Assembly (NCBI GenBank): GCA_965213935.1
Contig: CBDCAO010000012.1
Span: 2,666,001 to 2,730,000 of the forward strand
DNA length: 64,000 bases
Direction of reading: 5' to 3'
Source: Bin52 sp965213935
GTDB taxonomy: Bacteria > Pseudomonadota > Alphaproteobacteria > Thalassobaculales > Thalassobaculaceae
Shown one piece after another: positions 61,140 through 64,000 of this stretch (positions are counted from its first letter, which is position 1; the number at the start of each line of letters is the position of its first letter). Below the pieces are notes generated by a model. That model ran no database searches. It was not told where the DNA came from and saw only the letters and a list, made by a program, of their open reading frames with translations. Position numbers and translations under genes: made by a program.

Positions 61140-62003
61140 TCAACGCTCGTCGGCCTGTCCGCGAAACGGGTGCGCCGGGTAGCAGCCGAGAATGGTCACC
61201 GCGCCCGCGGGACAGAAGAACCGCAATTCCTCGAGCGCCAGGACCACATTGGGCGCATCGACATGGCCTTCCGCATCAACGTAGAACTGGGCCGCCTCGA
61301 ACGATCCGCCGACCAGGTACGACTCAAGCTTGGTCAGGTTGATGCCATTGGTGGCAAACCCGCCAAGCGCCTTGTAGAGGGCCGCCGGCACGCTGCGCAC
61401 ACGGAACACGATGGTAGTCACGGCGGGCCTGCCGTCGAGCGGCGGCACGACGCCTTCCCGTGCCATGATGAGCATGCGCGTCGTGTTGTGCTCGGCATCC
61501 TCGACGTCGGCCCGCAGGACCTCCAGTCCGTATATCTCCGCCGCGAGACGGGGGCCGATCGCGGCAATGGTCGGATCGCCGCGATCACGCACATCCCGGG
61601 CCGCTCCGGCGGTGTCGGCGTGCTGCACCGGGCGTACGCCGAGTTCCGCGATCAGGCGGCGCGACTGGCCCAGCGCGTGCACGTGGCTGTGGATCTCCAC
61701 CAGGTCCTCGATCCTGGCCCCGGGAAGGCCCAGGAGCATCGCGTTCACCCGCTGGAAGTGCTCGCCGATGATGTGAAGGCCCGAACTGGGCAACAGGTGG
61801 TGGATGTCGGCCACCCGGCCGGCCACCGAGTTCTCCACCGGAACCATGGCGCACCGCGCCTTGCCGTCCTGCACCGCCGAAAGCATTTCCTCGAAACTGG
61901 CGCAGGGCATCGGCTCGAGGTCCGGTCGCGCCGCCGTGCAGGCGAGATGGGAGTTCGCTCCCAGCTCTCCCTGGAATGCGATCAGCTGGTTCGGTGACGA
62001 CAC
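61140..62003 (-). CDS. pheA: Prephenate dehydratase
   Basis: 287 residues from GTG. N-terminal catalytic domain: IAFQGELGANSHLA near 8-21, VPVENSVAGRVADIHHLL near 54-71, and DTAGAARDV near 131, with EHNTTRMLIM near 171-180 in place of the usual N-T-T-R-F. The C-terminal ACT domain has LGGFATNGINLTKLESYLVGGSFEAAQFYVDAEGH near 214-248, expected to sense phenylalanine. It makes phenylpyruvate in phenylalanine synthesis. The chorismate mutase domain is absent, as in many alphaproteobacteria. Confidence 0.93.
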   Translation of the reverse strand: MSSPNQLIAFQGELGANSHLACTAARPDLEPMPCASFEEMLSAVQDGKARCAMVPVENSVAGRVADIHHLLPSSGLHIIGEHFQRVNAMLLGLPGARIEDLVEIHSHVHALGQSRRLIAELGVRPVQHADTAGAARDVRDRGDPTIAAIGPRLAAEIYGLEVLRADVEDAEHNTTRMLIMAREGVVPPLDGRPAVTTIVFRVRSVPAALYKALGGFATNGINLTKLESYLVGGSFEAAQFYVDAEGHVDAPNVVLALEELRFFCPAGAVTILGCYPAHPFRGQADER

Positions 62004-62037
62004 GTCGGACCCTTCCTGTCAGCACACGGACGCCGCT

Positions 62038-62799
62038 TCAATCCGGCGACGCGCCGGGGTCAGCGAGAAGCTGTCGGGCCCGTTCAAGGTCGGCGGGAAT
62101 ATCAACACCGAGGGGAACGGAGTCAACGCGGGCCACGTCGATCCGCATTCCGGCCTCGAGCGCGCGCAGCTGCTCGAGCATCTCGCGGCGCTCGAGCACA
62201 CCGCGGGGCAGGTTCACAAACCTGTCGAGAGCGGCACGCCGGTAGGCATACAGACCAATGTGGTGAAACAGCGGCCCTTCTCCCGTCGGGACCGCGGCCC
62301 GGCTGAAGTAGAGCGCCCGGCCGCGACGGCCGTCCTGCCGCCAGGTCACAACGGCCTTGACCACCGACGGACTCTCGCGTTCCTCCGCCCGGGTGATTTC
62401 AGCCGCGACGGTCCCGATGTCGACCCCTTCGGTTTCGAGCAGGGCGAGGGCGGCACGTACGGTGTGCGGATCGAGGACCGGCAGATCGCCCTGGATGTTC
62501 ACGACCGCGTCATGCAGCGATTCGGGATCGATTATCCCGAGTGCGGCGTGGATGCGGTCGGACCCCGTCGACAGGTCCGGGTCGGTCAACACCGCCTCGC
62601 CGCCAGCCGCGCGTACCGCATCGGCAATCTCCTCCTGGGCGCAGGCGACGACGACCGGTCCGAGATCGCACTCGACGGCACGGCGCCATACATGAACGAT
62701 CATCGGGGAACCGTTGATGTCGGCAAGCGGCTTGCCGGGCAGGCGCGAGGCCTGGAGCCGGGACGGGATGAGGACAACGGGTCGGTGCGGCGCGGTCAT
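62038..62799 (-). CDS. kdsB: 3-deoxy-manno-octulosonate cytidylyltransferase
   Basis: 253 residues starting MTAPHRPVVLIPSRLQASRLPGKPLADINGSPMI. Family blocks include VVVACAQEEIADAVRAAGGEAVLTDPDLSTGSDRIHAAL near 60-98, VNIQGDLPVLDPHTV near 112-126 (usual GDEP) and the late HHIGLYAYRRAALDRF near 188-203, ending with GVDIPADLERAR. It activates KDO with CTP for lipopolysaccharide, so the host makes KDO-containing LPS. A GDLP variation at the GDEP site is noted. It starts 34 bases before pheA on the same strand. Confidence 0.93.
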   Translation of the reverse strand: MTAPHRPVVLIPSRLQASRLPGKPLADINGSPMIVHVWRRAVECDLGPVVVACAQEEIADAVRAAGGEAVLTDPDLSTGSDRIHAALGIIDPESLHDAVVNIQGDLPVLDPHTVRAALALLETEGVDIGTVAAEITRAEERESPSVVKAVVTWRQDGRRGRALYFSRAAVPTGEGPLFHHIGLYAYRRAALDRFVNLPRGVLERREMLEQLRALEAGMRIDVARVDSVPLGVDIPADLERARQLLADPGASPD

Positions 62800-62896
62800 G
62801 TCCTGATCCTCCGGTGGGACGGAGCCGGCACGCACACATAGGGATGTGCCCGGCTCCTGTCACGCTTTGGCAGGGTACGGGCATCCCGTCAAACCG

Positions 62897-62926
62897 GTTG
62901 GACAGCGAAGTGCCGACCCGATAGAG
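62897..62926 (+). promoter_or_regulatory. Possible promoter for the cytochrome c gene
   Basis: TTGGAC at 62897-62902, an 18-base spacer and TAGAGT at 62921-62926, about 60 bases before the ATG. Fair match only. It lies in the divergent gap with kdsB. Confidence 0.35.
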
Positions 62927-62985
62927 TGCGCGCCGGTCGGAGGCTGGCCGCGGGCATGCGGCCGTGGTGCGCGCGGGGACTGGGC

Positions 62986-63576
62986 ATGGCATCTCTGGAA
63001 TTGAACAAGATTGCGGCGGGCGTGTTGTGCGCGGGGTTGCTGGCAATGGCCTCGGGTCAGATCGCCGGCATACTTGTCAGTCCGAAAATGCCCGAACAGA
63101 ATGCCTATGAAGTCGATACCAGTGCGGTCGGGGACGGCGCAACGGCCCCGGCGAAGAGCGCGGGACCGGTTCTGGAGCCGGTCATGGCGCTGCTGGCTGA
63201 TGCCGACCCGCAGGCGGGCCTGAAGGTGTTCAAGAAATGCGCGGCCTGCCACACCACCGATAGCGGTGGTGCCAACAGGGTCGGCCCCAACCTGTGGAAC
63301 ATCGTCGGCGGCGCGAAGGGTGCCAGGGACGGATTCGGGTACTCCAGCGCATTGACGAACTTCGAGGGAACGCAGGCATGGGACTACGCGTCCCTGAACG
63401 CGTTCCTCGCCAGCCCGAAGACCTACATGCCGGGAACCAAGATGACCTTCGTCGGACTGAGGAAGGTCTCGGACCGCGCCAATGTGATCGCCTACCTGCG
63501 CACAATCGCCGATACCCCGGCCCCGCTGCCCACTCCGGACGACATCGCAAACGAGGAAACGGCGGCGGGCGGCTGA
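62986..63576 (+). CDS. Membrane-anchored cytochrome c (CycM-like)
   Basis: 196 residues starting MASLELNKIAAGVLCAGLLAMASGQIAGIL, with a hydrophobic N-terminal helix that acts as signal anchor. A Pro/Ala-rich linker (about 40-75) leads to a class I cytochrome c domain: FKKCAACHTTDSGGANRVGPNLWNIVG near 82-108 holds the CxxCH heme site and MPGTKMTFVGL near 148-158 the Met ligand. It resembles cytochrome c552/CycM, which carries electrons between the bc1 complex and aa3 oxidase. Upstream in-frame starts add residues without similarity. Confidence 0.9.
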   Translation: MASLELNKIAAGVLCAGLLAMASGQIAGILVSPKMPEQNAYEVDTSAVGDGATAPAKSAGPVLEPVMALLADADPQAGLKVFKKCAACHTTDSGGANRVGPNLWNIVGGAKGARDGFGYSSALTNFEGTQAWDYASLNAFLASPKTYMPGTKMTFVGLRKVSDRANVIAYLRTIADTPAPLPTPDDIANEETAAGG

Positions 63577-63600
63577 GGTCGTGCGCGGACAGCGCCGGCC

Positions 63601-64000
63601 ATGAGCGGAATCCCCGAACGGCTCGTCGCCTTCGCAGACAGTCTCGCCGACGCGAGCCGTCCCCTCGCCCTGCGGCACTGGCGCCGGACCCGTGACTTCG
63701 ACCGCAAGGCGGATGAAAGTCCGGTCACGGTTGCCGATCGCGCGATCGAGAAGACCCTGCGCGACCTGATCGAACGCCACTATCCCGACCACGGCATTGC
63801 CGGCGAGGAATTCGGCGGGCTGCGGACCGATGCGCGCCACGTCTGGTCGATCGATCCCATCGACGGTACCCGGGCCTTTGTCAGCGGCTCGCCGCTGTTC
63901 GGCACCCTGATCGCGCTGGTCCGTGATGGTGTGCCGATCCTCGGCATCATCGATATCCCGGCCCTCGACGAACGCTGGAGGGGTGCCGGTGATGGTCCGG
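63601..64000 (+). CDS. hisN: Inositol-monophosphatase-family histidinol-phosphatase, 5' part
   Basis: 133 residues are present before the window ends. Start MSGIPERLVAFADSLADASRPLALRHWR. Motifs: DESPVTVADRAIEKTLRDLI near 36-55, HGIAGEEFGGLRTD near 64-77 (metal-binding Glu), and VWSIDPIDGTRAFVSGSPLFGTLIALVRDG near 81-110 (D-P-I-D-G-T). The family is lithium-sensitive phosphatases; the spacing and tail resemble HisN histidinol-phosphate phosphatase. It lies 24 bases after the cytochrome gene. The rest of the gene is outside the window. Confidence 0.8.
   Translation, partial: MSGIPERLVAFADSLADASRPLALRHWRRTRDFDRKADESPVTVADRAIEKTLRDLIERHYPDHGIAGEEFGGLRTDARHVWSIDPIDGTRAFVSGSPLFGTLIALVRDGVPILGIIDIPALDERWRGAGDGP

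Noticed and set aside
1..64000. CRISPR arrays, tRNA and rRNA genes
   Set aside because: No regularly spaced repeats, cloverleaf-like segments with T-loop consensus, or rRNA sequence were recognised by eye; a dedicated tRNA or CRISPR scan could still find something.

Overview
The window is a high-GC, gene-dense piece of an alphaproteobacterial chromosome. The best lineage evidence is the conserved core block rpmH-rnpA-yidD-yidC-engB-argB-HAD-dapD-dapE-(membrane protein)-truA (about 7.5-16.0 kb) and the FzlA-like glutathione-transferase-fold protein at 23.8 kb; both point to Alphaproteobacteria, probably Rhodospirillales-like. Genus cannot be decided from the sequence. The accessory content (luciferase-like monooxygenases, SDRs, CaiB, SMP-30, PhyH, many decaying toxin-antitoxin genes and insertion sequences) suggests a catabolically broad heterotroph with active gene turnover; that is inference.

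Layout. 0-5.6 kb is a lower-GC accessory island: an IS transposase that cuts a host gene, a HEPN-like gene split by a +1 frameshift, a HigA antitoxin with only the 3' end of its HigB toxin, a pentapeptide-repeat/FRG-domain gene broken at both ends, two small unknown genes in line with it, and an IS5-family element. 5.6-7.5 kb: a VOC protein and a lipoamide-dehydrogenase-like flavoenzyme. 7.5-16 kb: the housekeeping block for ribosome, RNase P, membrane insertion, ribosome assembly, arginine, lysine/diaminopimelate and tRNA modification. 16.07-16.94 kb: a transposed cassette with 13-bp inverted ends and 10-bp flanking direct repeats, carrying a frameshifted NYN-domain nuclease gene, just upstream of the leuA promoter. 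17-18.9 kb: leuA with a possible leaderless leader peptide.

18.9-28 kb mixes a catabolic set (SDR, luciferase-like monooxygenase plus alpha/beta hydrolase, two-subunit Rieske dioxygenase) with housekeeping genes (FzlA-like, MFS, SDR, dusA, yciB). 28-50 kb is an accessory catabolic region: isocitrate-lyase-superfamily enzyme with a double-hotdog protein, ChaC, dienelactone hydrolase, GSTs, SDRs, amidase, class II aldolase, 2OG-Fe(II) oxygenase, metallo-beta-lactamase-fold protein, GNAT, a peptide-type ABC importer (binding protein and two permeases, no ATPases nearby), haloacid dehalogenase and SMP-30. It is littered with gene fragments (epoxide-hydrolase-like, vapBC, acyl-CoA synthetase, ABC ATPase, a second class II aldolase, PhyH, an AAA ATPase).

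50.3-53.2 kb is a TPP-riboswitch-controlled thiO-thiS-thiG-thiE operon with 4-nt overlaps throughout. 53.3-59.3 kb holds a second monooxygenase/hydrolase pair, a second SMP-30 protein, an HMG-CoA-lyase-like enzyme and a CaiB CoA-transferase. The window closes with housekeeping genes: lepA, pheA, kdsB, a CycM-like membrane cytochrome c, and the 5' part of a hisN-like phosphatase.

The observations most worth following are the NYN transposed cassette, the two monooxygenase/hydrolase pairs whose hydrolases lack a serine nucleophile, the broken pentapeptide-FRG module in the first 5 kb, and the intercistronic 14-bp hairpin in the peptide transporter operon. No CRISPR array, tRNA or rRNA gene was seen.
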